NCBI GenBank assembly: GCA_025765615.1
Contig: JAIVFJ010000358.1
Coordinates: 1 to 58,941, forward strand
Direction of reading: 5' to 3'
DNA from: Zopfochytrium polystomum
Lineage: Eukaryota; Chytridiomycota; Chytridiomycetes; Chytridiales; Chytridiaceae
Length of the DNA: 58,941 nucleotides
Both the position numbers and the translations under genes were made by a program. Below are positions 1 to 9,586 of this stretch, piece after piece. Numbering within the stretch: the first letter of the stretch is position 1; every line of letters starts with the position of its first letter. The notes under the pieces were generated by a model, which had not been told where the DNA came from, did no database searches, and worked only from the letters and a program-made list of their open reading frames with translations.

Positions 1-540
1 ATCAGGTCCAGAGAAGCATAATCCAAGATCCTGACCAAGGGGGAATATCTGTATCCTCTTTAAAACACAGGCATATACAGATGAGGCATATATGAGCATG
101 TTTTTTTTTTATTTTTTATTTTTTTTTTTTTTTTTTAGCTCAGATATGGGAGCATTCCCAGACAAAATGGATATCCAGTACGTATTTTTTATTGCTGCAC
201 GCGTGGCATACTCGCTAACTTTTGGGAGACAGACCGTCCTTTCTTTTTGGCGCATCTTTCTGCCTAGCCTTTGTCAGATGCACTGATAAACTCAGCTGTT
301 CATAAAGTCCTCTGCCATCACCAGTGGTTTAATTGTATCACCTATCTGCACATTGCAAGGAGGACAAAGCAAGTTTTCTTCCTGCTTTCTCGTTGCAACA
401 CACTGGTCAAAATCACCACCACAGGTCAGAGTTGATATCATCCCTCTGCAGCCTCCAGACACAAACTTGCAACATAATTGGTGTCTTCCACCACTGCTGC
501 TACATGGTGGAATAGAAACCATCGTTTCCTCAGCCACAAC
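1..540. other. Anonymous AT-rich DNA with poly-T tract
   Basis: No gene is recognisable here. A long, slightly interrupted T run lies at about 101-136 and may be the A-tail of a minus-strand retroposon. Short open frames on both strands have no conserved motif. Confidence 0.5.
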
Positions 541-545
541 AACAT

Positions 546-710
546 GCTGGCTGTAGGGCTGCAAAGTCCACTATGATCGGCCATAAACCTCTCACTTTTG
601 GAATGACTAAGGACTGAAACATTTCTGTGGGAGAAGTGCAAAGTCCAGATGCCCAGCTACTATGATGTAATGCCTCATAGAGTGGTATGAGAAGGCTGGG
701 CTTTTTCCGA
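546..710 (+). repeat. SINE-2 family copy, body only
   Basis: This stretch reappears in inverse orientation at about 39725-39870, with many shared words such as TGCAAAGTCCAGATGCCCAG and TGGAATGACTAAGGACTGAA. The other copy continues into a tRNA-like head at 39893-39955, so this is a head-less copy of a tRNA-derived short retroposon. Only two copies are visible, so the family boundaries are approximate. Confidence 0.6.
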
Positions 711-744
711 CAGTACTGGGACAAAAACAGGAAAAGCCAGACTT

Positions 745-990
745 TATTATTTTTTTTTCTACATATTGTTCCAGCCCTGAAGGGGCTGACAGGAAGAGAA
801 AGAGCCATCAACGGTGAACCATTATAGACTACATCCAGGTATCACCTCAGCAAACCCACCCCATGCACTATGGACTTACAGGGTCGTCAGGCATCTCCAA
901 CGCACCACTCCTTGTGATTCAATACCGTACTCTTTCTTGTTGCCTTTGAGTGACGGATACCCAGACCCTCATGCTTTCCCAGCTAGGCTC
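745..990 (-). repeat. SINE-1 copy c, internally deleted head
   Basis: Read on the minus strand, this copy has a degenerate tRNA-like start (AGCTGGGAAAGCATGAGGG), lacks the B-box stretch found in copies at 4.7 and 46.2 kb, and then carries the common SINE-1 body and tail. The tail includes the hairpin with arms AGCCC and GGGCT followed by GGAACAATA and an A-rich end. The tail matches the 3' end of the LINE at 35.5 kb. Confidence 0.7.
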
Positions 991-3410
991 TTGTGAGGGG
1001 GGAAAAGCCAGACTTTAACCAGGCTAGGTTTCAGGTGGTATCTCAGGAATTCCTCAACAGTCTGAAACCTTACCTGTGTGTACGCAAGCCTGGACTTGGC
1101 GCAGACACAAACTTCTTGGCATGTTTCACCTCTTGATAGCAGCCTCAATGTACAACCAAATAACAGCTTTGTCATGTAGCTGCTTGGATTTCACTTGAAC
1201 TCCCTCTGCCGCCAACCTCAGCGCCTTACCTGTACCTGCAGATTGCCGATGAGCGGCAGCTGGCTCCTGGTCCATCCTGAAGTAAGGGCTCAGCGGTTTG
1301 ACCAAACTGGTGCTTTATCCGACTGGTTTAGGGTCACTCCCCAAAGCGCGAGTCTGGCACAGCTTTTGGTTGATTGCGCTTGAGGTGCTCGACGTGCTTC
1401 TTGCTGATCTGCAGCTGGTGCTCCAAGATCGCCTTTGAATCACCCACAACTTGATCCTTGCCTTGCAGGGTTGGATCTCTGCTCTGATCTGCAGCTGTTT
1501 TCTCTGTCCCTGGATGATACGCCTCTGCGACCTGCGCGTCCCCGCCAGAACATACCAGCCATCCAGATTGTCGAAGCTTCGTCTGGCTGCATCTTACTTG
1601 GCTACATCGTACCTGGCGACGCAACAAGTCAGAGGGCACAGCAGGTAGCTTCATGACTGCAGTAGGTTGAGATCTTATGTCGTTCATTTTGATCTAGCCA
1701 TTCATTTCGCACCTCCCACATCCCTCGCAGAACAGCCCGAGACGCAATCGTTTGCCCAGATTTCCTTGATCCTGGCTCCAACTCGAAATGACACAGTCTT
1801 GTTGCCTGGCAGGCCGCCCGCAGGCTCGTCAAACCTTGGTGATGTTGATTGGCTCCTATTCGATCTCCTCTTGCTCTTATCCCCTCATCACAAGCCTCCC
1901 TTTGAACCGCGAAGTCGCGCTCCTCTCTCCCGCTGGGACGGCCATTGACCGGAGCGATTCCGGGGGGGCGGTGACGTGGATATGGCAGCACTGGAATAGT
2001 GTGTGGAGCGAGGAGCCGTTTCGGTGGCGATGAGATCTTGATGCCTTCATCAAACAACCCGCCATACCTTACACACTCCTCCCAGCAGCAGCAGCAGGTG
2101 GTGAAACCGCGGAAGCCATTGCGGTCGCAGTTCACGGCGTCGCTCAGCCGCGCAGGGCCAGCGCAGCAACTTCCAACAAGATTTTGTTGATGGTGCCCAG
2201 CTCAGGAGGGACTTGCCGGCCGTCGTCGGCAGCTCGCAACTCCAGTTTTCAAACTCAGCAAAGCATCATCACTGCCAGCGTCGTTTAAGTCCATTGCTGC
2301 AAACCCCTCCGCTGGCACCAGCAACACGACGCCAGCGTTGCCAATCAAGGGCTGGACCTTGTTCATCAGCTCGTCGGCGCCGCGGTACGCACCACCCACC
2401 ACCACCAGCAGCAGCAGTACCAGCCACCGTTGCGGCAGCAGCCGTGGGTCTACGAAGTCGAAGGCGGGCCGGGAGCACAGTGGAATGGGCGCGGGGCGTA
2501 CAGCGTCAGCCTGCTGCGGTTGCGGGCCGGGGAGCAGCGGCGTCGTCGACCAGCGACAGTCGAGAGTCAGCGGCCCCTGGCCACAGGGTCATCCTCCTCG
2601 TCGCCGTCGGATGGCGGCGGCGGTGGGAGCAATGGGGACGCAGGCATGGCGGCGGCAGCTGAAGAAGACCAGCAAGCGCTTTGGGCGGTGGCGAACGCGA
2701 CACCGGATGTTGGTCAGGGGGAGCAGCACGGGAAGCAGCTGCGGCGGCGGCGGCGGCACGGTGCACGGGCGGCAGGGCAATTGGCGCACGACGAGACGTC
2801 TAGCCTGTGCTGAAAGGTTGGAGGGCTGAATCGGAAAAAAAAAAAAAAAAAAGCCGAAGCTCTTTCCCTGCTCCAACCATACCCCCACCCACAAAGCGCA
2901 AGTGCGCAGCAGAGCTCCGTGTGTCCTTTTGGAGAAACTGCTGCTGCAAATGCTGGTGCTGCAACGGTTCCTATGGCCTTCTTGTTGGCATTGGTAGTGA
3001 TCTATTTGTTCCGCAACCGTGCCCATTCCTCATCTGCCCTCACTGCCTCCACCTCTGCCCTCACCGACGGCCAACAAGTCCGCCCGTCTGCGCTGCTCCA
3101 CGTCGTCTCCTCCTCCTCCTCAACTTGCTATTATTGTCTCTCAAACGCGTTGCCAGGTTTTTTATTAATCACAGGCATATGTGGATCGGAGTGGCGAACA
3201 AGAAAACAACGACAACAACGATGTCAAGGTTAAAGAAGAGGAAGAGGCATTGAGGTCCAAGAGTGGGCGAAACGGCCCTAAGTGGAAAGCTCACAACGTG
3301 TGCAGAGGGCGCAGGAGTGGACAATGAGGACAGTGATGGCGACAGTGCTGAGAGAGGAGGAGAATTGGCGGTGGCGCGTCCAGCGACAACAACGAGAATG
3401 GCAGCAGCCT
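991..3410. other. GC-rich tract without a recognisable gene
   Basis: From about 1.9 kb onward the sequence is GC-rich with many GCN/CAG-type triplets (for example 2085-2100 and 2740-2760), which open long frames on both strands. I see no domain motif, no convincing start and no splice pattern. A short hydrophobic stretch (AFLLALVVIYLF, near 2975-3010, plus strand) could be part of a lost membrane-protein exon. Most likely this is decayed coding or retroposon DNA. Confidence 0.4.
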
Positions 3411-3419
3411 GAGGAGGTT

Positions 3420-3770
3420 AACTCAAGAAGTCTGCGATCCTCAGCCGGAGCGACATGCCATCTTTGACCATACTTTCTGCCAGCTGCGAGCCTGCAGGTT
3501 CTGCACAATCGTCAAGTGGCCAAAGTCCACAGCCTCGCAGCGGCGAGATCAGTGGCGCGATCAGGGGCGGCCCAGTGCCGCAGCTGCTGCTGGGGCGGCT
3601 GTTGACATTGGATCCAGCTTCCAGCGTTGTGCGCATGGCTTCGAGGTGGCCGTTCTTGGCGGAACTGCGAGCGACGTGAGGATCTTTTGTAACATGACGT
3701 CTTCGGCGATGGCGTGGACTGCTCGACAACTTGTGCGTCTTGTCCTTGCTGTCGTCATCACCTCCTTCAT
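3420..3770 (-). pseudogene. Ankyrin-repeat gene fragment
   Basis: Minus-strand translation gives AKNGHLEAMRTTLEAGSNVN, which fits the second half of an ankyrin repeat (NGHLEVV..LLEAGADVN) closely. About 150 bp further downstream in the same reading direction a piece resembling the DGMTPLRIA part of another repeat appears (KDGMSLRLRIADFL), but the frames do not join cleanly and no start codon or flanking repeats are visible. I read it as a relic of an ankyrin-repeat gene. Many chytrid and other fungal genomes carry such genes in expanded numbers. Confidence 0.4.
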
Positions 3771-4185
3771 TCAGTGCGAAACAGCTGCGTTGGGGTGCAG
3801 ATGCCTGACGCAGGGTGGCCGTGAAGAGTGCCGGGTTGAGCGGTTGTAGTGGTCAACAATCAAGATGACGGCCTGCTGGAGGTAAGCGTGATTTGATCAG
3901 GAACAGGGAGATTGTGCGAAAAGATGGTGAATATGAGACAAAAGCGACAGAAGGAACCCCTCAGGAAGGGGGAATCACGCGGGTTTGGTTGCATTTCAAA
4001 GCGGCTGTTGGTGATTAAAGCCTCTGTGCTGTGCTGCCTGTGTCAGCGTGTGTGCGACGGGGCGTTTCGTGCTGCGTTCGAGGGTGGGGTGAGTTTGACA
4101 TGACAGGGGGCGGGGCGTTTTCTCGAAATTTCTCACTTCTTGATTTTCCCTTTTCCCGCACCCCCACAGCCCAGTGCCACTAATT

Positions 4186-4256
4186 GAATGTGGAAAAGAA
4201 CCCAGGGCCTCCTGCACCCAAAGCAGAATGCATACCACTAGACTAAATCCCCTGCC
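4186..4256 (-). tRNA. tRNA-Pro(TGG)-like sequence, degenerate
   Basis: The minus strand reads GGGGATTTAGTCTAGTGGTA, then an anticodon stem TCTGC/GCAGG enclosing TTTGGGT with anticodon TGG. The T-arm (CTGGGTTCTTTTCCA) no longer pairs properly. It is therefore a tRNA-derived retroposon head or pseudogene rather than a working proline tRNA gene. Confidence 0.5.
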
Positions 4257-4714
4257 AGTGTTTCTGCAAAACAGAGAGTTGCCATCACGTCACCACTGAC
4301 ATTTCTGTCTGACCATGTGGCTCAAGTCGATGCAGCATTGGTTAGCTTGTGCCCCAGGGCACCAAAGGTCTCACTGGCACCCCAAGTTTCTGCTGCGCAC
4401 GGAAACCCTGTCTTCCACCCCCATCTCGCGCGACTTTTCCGGCACGCACAGGCCCCCCAACAGCTCCAGCTCCGTCCCTTTGTTCCTGGCAAAGCTCGCC
4501 GGGCTGCAGAGCCGGTCGTGCCACGACGGCCGCCCCCCAGGCGAGTGACGATCTCGACCGCACGCCCAGCCCGCGGTGTTGGCGACGCTGACGCTCAATG
4601 TGCCCTTTAACTGTGCTGTCAAGCAGACTTGGACTTGTCATCTCTTCAGTGAAACGTAGCCACACTCAAACGTTTGCAGCAAGTCTCAGAGGTGGGCAAG
4701 GTCAGCTGGCCCAC

Positions 4715-4980
4715 CTGCAAGATTGTTATAAGCATGGGGGTCTGGGTATCTGTCACTCATGGGCCCAGGGTTCAAGTCACAACACCCGCAACAAGAAAGA
4801 GTATGGTCTTAAATCACAAGGAGTGGTGTGGTGGAGATGCCTGACGACCCTGTAAGTCTGTAGTGCATGGGGTGGGTTTGCTGAGGTGAAACCTGGACGA
4901 AGTCTATAACGGTTCACCATTGATGGCACTTTCTCTTCCCGTCAGCCCTTTGGGCTGGAACAATATAAAAAAAAATAAAA
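4715..4980 (+). repeat. SINE-1 copy a (tRNA head, LINE-derived tail)
   Basis: A tRNA-like head (GCATGGGGGTCTGGGTATC) ends in a perfect B box, GGTTCAAGTC, near 4769-4779. The body follows (TGGTGTGGTGGAGATGCCTG onward) and then the hairpin tail GTCAGCCC/GGGCTGGAACAATA with an A-rich end. The same order is seen at 46.19-46.46 kb. The last ~150 bp are shared with the LINE 3' end at 35.52-35.67 kb, so this is a tRNA-derived SINE with a LINE tail. Confidence 0.75.
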
Positions 4981-5170
4981 ACAAGATTGTTATTCAGACG
5001 TCGGACCCCATTTGGCCCTGACTCCCAAACCCCAGAGGCTCACAAAATCTGAAAACAAAAAGGGAGAAGGCCAGAGACTCGCAGACCAAAAAAAAAACTA
5101 AATAAATAAATATATGAATAAATGAAAATTAAAATAAAGTGAAGCAACGAGGCTGCCACTCAACCCCTTT

Positions 5171-5252
5171 CGTCCTGCACAGGATTCGAACCTGCGCTCC
5201 CAAAGGGAAATGCCTTAGCAGGGCACCGCGTTGACCACTCCAGCAACAGGAC
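5171..5252 (-). tRNA. tRNA-Ser(GCT)-like sequence
   Basis: The minus strand folds as a class II tRNA: acceptor GTCCTGT against GCAGGAC, anticodon stem GTGCC/GGCAT around CTGCTAA (anticodon GCT), a long variable arm (TTTCCCTTTGGGAGC) and T-arm GCAGG-TTCGAAT-CCTGT. All arms pair. The nearest T run downstream is over 30 nt away and no close Pol III terminator is seen, so it could be either an isolated tRNA gene or the head of a SINE. Its setting among other tRNA-headed repeats favours the second. Confidence 0.55.
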
Positions 5253-5859
5253 CCTCAACAAGTCCCTTTGGGCAAACAACCCTCTTGCAAATGGGACTAC
5301 CTGAAGCCTTTTCATACACTACCCAACAGCAAGACAGCAAGATCCTCTGCAACTGCAGTATTCAAGCATGAACTTGGCTGGAAGTATGCTTACTTAAAGC
5401 TGCTTTTGACTTGGCGCATGCAAAATCCTGGTGCTATTGCTGCAACTGAAGACATTCAAGTATCTCCAGCCATCCATGAGCATAGCAGGACTTAAACCTG
5501 CAATCTTTCGAGCCAAAGTCGAACGCGGGTAACCATTTTGCCATATGCCCACACCAAATTTGGCTATGCAGCGAGATCTGTAAAAGACTGTCAACTTTTC
5601 CCCCCTGCTCGTTTCCTTTTTTTTTTTTTTTTTTTTATTTGTTAGTGTGTTCTGTCTTTTCATTTCACTCCCCTTACCATTCTGCAGGAGGCTATTGTTC
5701 AAGAGGACCAATGGCAAGGGGATTAACAGCATGAAGGTGCAACAATCACCATGCTGCACAACGCAACGTTACATGGGGTAAAGTGCCTGTCTTGGTCAGG
5801 CTTCCACAGTCCAACCCCCCACATCATGCTGGATTCCCAACCAGACTTAAGTTATTTGT

Positions 5860-6034
5860 TTATCTTTTTTTTTTCTGCTCAGTCTGTCAGCCAGGAGCCA
5901 GACATTAGAATAAAGAAATTTACAATCGGCTGAACAAGCCTAAAGCAAACACTCAACAGAAAGTTGAAGCTTTTTTCCAGCTTGTTCAAACACAGTGCAG
6001 AACAGGTCATGAGGAGTTGAGCTCCCTTCCTACA
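5860..6034 (-). repeat. Probable SINE body behind a tRNA-Val head
   Basis: On the minus strand the tRNA-Val-like unit at 6035-6108 runs without a Pol III stop into about 170 bp that ends in an A10 run (complement of the T run near 5864-5875). This order of tRNA head, unrelated body and A tail is that of a tRNA-derived SINE. No second copy is present in the window, so the family cannot be confirmed here. Confidence 0.4.
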
Positions 6035-6108
6035 TGGTTTCACCAAGGTTCGAACTCGGGACCTCCTGTGTGTGAGACAGATGTGATAACCAACTACACC
6101 ATGAAACC
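6035..6108 (-). tRNA. tRNA-Val(CAC)-like sequence
   Basis: The minus strand gives a full cloverleaf. Acceptor GGTTTCA pairs perfectly with TGAAACC and discriminator A follows. The A box is TGGTGTAGTTGG. The anticodon stem TCTGT/ACAGG encloses CTCACAC, giving anticodon CAC (Val). The T-arm is CCGAG-TTCGAAC-CTTGG. It is the best preserved tRNA-like unit of the window and could be functional. The lack of a nearby T run and the A-tailed sequence behind it suggest a young SINE head instead. Confidence 0.6.
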
Positions 6109-6771
6109 ACATGCCTGAATTTGTCAAAAATATGACACCAATATGCACTTGTTTGCCAGAAATCGTTTGCATGTTCGTTGAAAAAGTGAATGAAATGAAG
6201 GCTGGAGTTGGCCTGGGTTGAGCCACCATGATGCATGCAGCCACTCAGCTACTGCCACTCCACAGTTCAGTCAACCAAACCATCTCCTTCTTAAAGCAGA
6301 AAGCGGTATACAATTTGTCCGATATCTTGTGGCAAGGGCAACGACCTATGTACAAATGTTTGGAGTAAAACATTAGGCTGCAAAAACTGTGTCCACGGTC
6401 CAACATCCAGTTACATCCTTCATGGCCGACTCAGGCTGTTTGCAGTTTGTAGAGATTTTGTTGCTCTTGGTTGGGGCAAGAGGCACGCTTTTGAGTGGCA
6501 GAAGCCTTCAAAGCAAGTCAAACCCAAATAAGGATCTGGTCTCTGAACTTGTATGAATTAATCTGCCAATGGTATCTTGTACACTATTCCACCACCATGT
6601 ATGGCTGTTGTCGGCAGAAAATTGCAACATGCTCTAAGAGATTAGTCCTTTATCCCGCCTTTGCAGAAATGATTATCATGCCACATTTCTGACGCAGTCT
6701 TGTCCTAAAATGAACCTGCAGAGCCACAGTTGTGTGCTGGTTGCACAAACAGTGCTCGCAATCGTGGAGTG

Positions 6772-6960
6772 GTGGAGTTGCAGGGTGGTAACAGAGTAGC
6801 TGACAAGCAGAGTGGAGCTGCAGAGTTGCAGGGTTGCAGAGCTGCCAAGTTGTGGCCAAGTGGCATAGCAGCAGAGAGGCAGAGTCCCAGAGTCAGGGGG
6901 TTGCAGAGTTGCAGCAGAGCAGTGGAGTTGCAGAGCAGCAAAGAAAATCAGAGTTGCAGA
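6772..6960 (+). repeat. Degenerate GAGTTGCAG minisatellite
   Basis: The nonamer-like unit GAGTTGCAG and variants (GAGCTGCAG, GGGTTGCAG) recur many times with short spacers. The repeats open a long minus-strand frame of Leu/Thr/Ser-rich composition that I treat as a by-product of the repeat. Confidence 0.65.
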
Positions 6961-6969
6961 CAAGCAGTG

Positions 6970-7386
6970 TGTAAACAGTCTACTCTGAGTGAGTAAGTGG
7001 AAAGAGTGAATGAAGTGGAGATGTGTGTTTGTGGGTGGTCCTTCTCCCCAACTTGGAGAGAGAAAGAGAAAAAACTCTGTTATGAATTATTGATACATAA
7101 TGATGTTATGTACGCTGTAATAGTTGCTAGGCAAGTGTGACCAGTACAGGGTAAAAACCTCTCCTATATTATCTGCTTGAGCAGAGGAGGAGGAAAACTG
7201 TTTACACCAGGTTTCTGTTCCACTTAAAACTCAGAGTATTTGTCAACAGTGCAAGCCAGCACCCAGGTCTGCATTGGCAGTGGCTTGCTCTCCCCATGGA
7301 CATTGCGTAGAACAATAACTGACAGTCACACTAGGTTCAGGTCTGTCTTGTGCCTCTTGCTGCTAACCAGTCAGTTTCGCCTAACA
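6970..7386. repeat. LTR-like dispersed repeat, copy A
   Basis: This 417-bp unit begins TGTAAACAGTC and ends GCCTAACA, so it has TG...CA ends. A second, similar copy begins at 8839 and is split by the chromovirus insertion (continuing at 14499). No primer-binding site follows copy A and no polypurine tract precedes copy B, so they may be solo LTRs or another repeat type. Confidence 0.5.
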
Positions 7387-7408
7387 TCTCCGGGGTCAGT
7401 CTGACCTG

Positions 7409-7565
7409 TCCCAGTTCGTATAGGGGCTAGTATCACCCCCTGAAACAGGGTAGACCCAGGTTCGATTCCCGGACTGGGAGCAGCAGCTGCTGTAGGACGC
7501 AGACTCATGTATGCTGGACACTCGCTGGGGCAGCGTGGAATAAAGCATCTGCCAATCATCTCAGT
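7409..7565 (+). repeat. tRNA-headed SINE with L2-like tail
   Basis: 7409-7480 folds as a tRNA: acceptor TCCCAGT/ACTGGGA, loop CTGAAAC with anticodon GAA, and B box GGTTCGATTCC. One mismatch lies in the anticodon stem and one in the T stem. Some 40 bp downstream a stem CGCTG-GGG-CAGCG is followed by TGGAATAAAGCATCTGCCAA. The block resembles the 3' tail of L2-clade LINEs and their SINE partners as I remember it (stem, then GGATAAAAGCGTCTGC). The tRNA body looks Asp/Glu-like although the anticodon reads Phe. Confidence 0.5.
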
Positions 7566-7893
7566 TTCCTGTAATGGCCCTGCCCTGCACCTGTTTGAGC
7601 AAACCCGACCAAAGTCACAGAATGCCAACATGAACTGACATATTTGAGGAGGTTCAAAGGACTGCAGTAGGTTGCACCCAATGAGTGGAGACCCACCTGC
7701 AATACCTGCAATGGCCAACAACACTTGGCTCACAGTTTGCCTTTTGAAAAAAGAGCCAAATTTGTACAAACTTGCAAACTAGGGATGAAGCGTGTGCAAC
7801 TGCTGGGATTCACAAGCAGTAGCACAACATGTGCAGCAAGACCAAAGTGCAGTTGCCAGAGTAGACCAGAAGCAGTTGGCTGCATGTCCATGG

Positions 7894-7972
7894 GCAGAGG
7901 GCCAAGTCAGCCTAAGGCACCAGATTACAGCTCTGGTCTCCCCAGAGGCGTGGGTTTGCATCCCACTCTGCT
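7894..7972 (+). tRNA. tRNA-Leu-like sequence, altered anticodon
   Basis: Acceptor GCAGAG pairs with CTCTGC, anticodon stem CCAGA pairs with TCTGG, and the T-arm is GTGGG-TTTGCAT-CCCAC. The D-arm and variable region (CAAGTCAGCCTAAGGC, CTCCCCAGAGGC) are Leu-like, but the loop TTACAGC places ACA at the anticodon. That makes a functional assignment doubtful. It is probably another retroposon head. Confidence 0.4.
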
Positions 7973-8838
7973 CAATTGCACAATACACATTTAGCCCAGC
8001 AGCTGCATTGCCACCAATAAGTAGTACTGCCCTCTCCCACTTGAGGGATCTCTGACTGTTGGAGTTTGCTGTAAACCCCCCTCTGCCAGACACTTAGCTA
8101 GATTTGATTAAAGCATATCATGCACTGATGCCTTCCCATGGTTCCCAGTCTATGCCATCATCTCAAAACCAGGATAATTAGAGAACTGCTGCCAAGGCGG
8201 GAAGCTACATGCGAGATGCCGTGGGTTCGAGCCCCTGTTGGAGTAGCATGTGATTATGTCTCCCAGCAACTCCAGCTAGAATTCTTTGGGGCGGATTGTC
8301 TATGGGTGGTGCTGCTGTGGAGATGGAGGTTGGTCACTACTGCAGGTGGTGGTGATGGGAGGTTGAGCTTGGTTCCTGTCAGTCCTGTGGTTGTCTTTAT
8401 ACAAACTGTTATAAGGACCATCACTTGCAAAGTGCTGCAAGTCATCCCTGTACAAGGTGCCCCTGTGCACCACAGTGTCAGGTCAAAGCTCCTGCTCACT
8501 GCTTACCTCAAAAGACCCAAAAACTAACACCACCTGAACCTCTCCCGACTCTGTGCCTCCCAGGTACTGTGACTCAGATGTCTCCCAGTCGGTGCCACTG
8601 CCTCCCAATTAAAAGGGGACAGCTGGGCAACCCTCAGCAGTTAAGCAAGTTGGAAACAGCGCACCCACACATGAAAAAACAAGCACATTGACTGTCCGTC
8701 TCAATCCCCAACAGCAGCAGCACACCTTAGCAACACCAGGTCGGGAACCACTGACATCGCAGTCATTGATCCGCAACATTGACACCACTCACGCAACACA
8801 TCACTTGCGACATAATCGCCAGCAACCACAACACTTGA
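7973..8838. other. Anonymous DNA between repeat copies A and B
   Basis: No gene is seen. A B-box-like GGGTTCGAGCCCC sits near 8223-8236 in a poorly pairing tRNA-like context, suggesting one more degraded tRNA-derived retroposon. Confidence 0.4.
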
Positions 8839-9193
8839 TGTAAACAGTCTACTTTGAGTGAGTGAACGGAAGGAGTGAATGAATGTGTGTTTGTGGGTGG
8901 TCCTTCTCCCCAACTTGGAGAGGAAGAGAAAAGAACTCTGTTATGAATAATTGATACATTATGATGATATGCACGCTATAATAGTTGCTAGGCAAGCGTG
9001 ACTGGAACAGGGTAAAAACTTTTCCTATTTTATCTGCTTGAGCAGAGGAGGAGGAAAACTGTTGACACTGGGTTTCTGTTCCACTTAATACTTGGAGTAT
9101 TTGTCAACAGCACAAGCCAGTGCCCAGGTCTCCATTGGCGGTGGCTCGCTCTCCCATGGGCATTGTGAGAACGATAACTGACAGTCACAATAG
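8839..9193. repeat. LTR-like dispersed repeat, copy B (5' part)
   Basis: This part matches 6970-7350 of copy A closely, starting TGTAAACAGTC. The chromovirus inserted inside it. The remaining ~55 bp of the repeat (GGTCTGTCTTGTGCCTCTTG onward) continue at about 14504-14555, and the 5-bp duplication AATAG marks the join. Confidence 0.6.
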
Positions 9194-9221
9194 TGTTATG
9201 AATCACCCTCTGGAAACCTCT

Positions 9222-9321
9222 GGAACCTTCTAGAACATTCCTTCATGGAACCTTCTGGAACCTTCTGGAACCTTCTAGAACATTCCTTCATGGAACCTTG
9301 TGGAACCTTCTGGAACCTTCT
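9222..9321 (+). promoter_or_regulatory. Heat-shock-element-like array in LTR U3
   Basis: About 100 bp consist almost wholly of alternating GAA and TTC pentamers (TTCtgGAAccTTCtaGAAca pattern). This is the nGAAnnTTCn arrangement bound by heat-shock factor trimers. A further TTCTGGAACTTTC sits nearer the TATA box at about 9389-9402. The function is inferred from the motif alone. Matching arrays are at 14174-14273 and, with one extra 10-bp unit, in both LTRs of copy 2. Confidence 0.75.
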
Positions 9322-9430
9322 TTGCTTTCCTGACTTGTCTTGTTGTCATTGGTATCATTGGTATCATTGTATTACTAATTGCTCTTTCTGGAACTTTCTT
9401 GGAGTCTTGACAAGGAACACTCTCAAAAGG

Positions 9431-9437
9431 TATAAAA
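9431..9437 (+). promoter_or_regulatory. TATA box of chromovirus LTR
   Basis: TATAAAA lies 116 bp from the end of the LTR and about 30-35 bp upstream of the AAGTGAATTAT block. That spacing suits a transcription start at about 9460-9466. The same box recurs at 14383 in the 3' LTR and, in reverse, in copy 2. Confidence 0.75.
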
Positions 9438-9548
9438 GGGGGATGGGGGACCTGTCCCATCCCTCAAGTGAATTATTGTTTCCAATACAATCATCACTCC
9501 TCTCAGTTCCTTGTCTGCCTTGTCCTGTCCTGCCCTGTTCCTGACATC

Positions 9549-9559
9549 ATAATTCACTT
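9549..9559 (+). other. Self-complementary primer-binding site
   Basis: ATAATTCACTT begins two bases inside the 5' LTR. It is not complementary to a recognisable tRNA 3' end (no TGG start), but it is the exact reverse complement of AAGTGAATTAT at 9466-9476, at or within a few bases of the predicted RNA 5' end. In Tf1 of fission yeast the first 11 nt of the RNA fold back on the primer site and prime reverse transcription. The same layout is seen here. Confidence 0.75.
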
Positions 9560-9586
9560 CACCCTCTCCCACTACTCTCTGCCATC

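Larger units (their letters stand above)
9194..9546 (+). repeat. 5' LTR of chromovirus copy 1
   Basis: It starts TGTTATG and ends CTGACA (TG...CA). It contains the heat-shock-like array at 9222-9321, a TATAAAA box at 9431-9437 and a predicted RNA start near 9460-9466. It is identical to the 3' LTR. Confidence 0.97.

Noticed and set aside
6676..6963. Minus-strand Leu/Thr/Ser-rich frame of ~95 codons
   Set aside because: Explained entirely by the GAGTTGCAG minisatellite.
9275..9460. Short identical minus-strand frames inside each LTR (also at 14227, 40491 and 41886)
   Set aside because: Identical because the LTRs are identical; they cover the promoter array and have no start context or motif.
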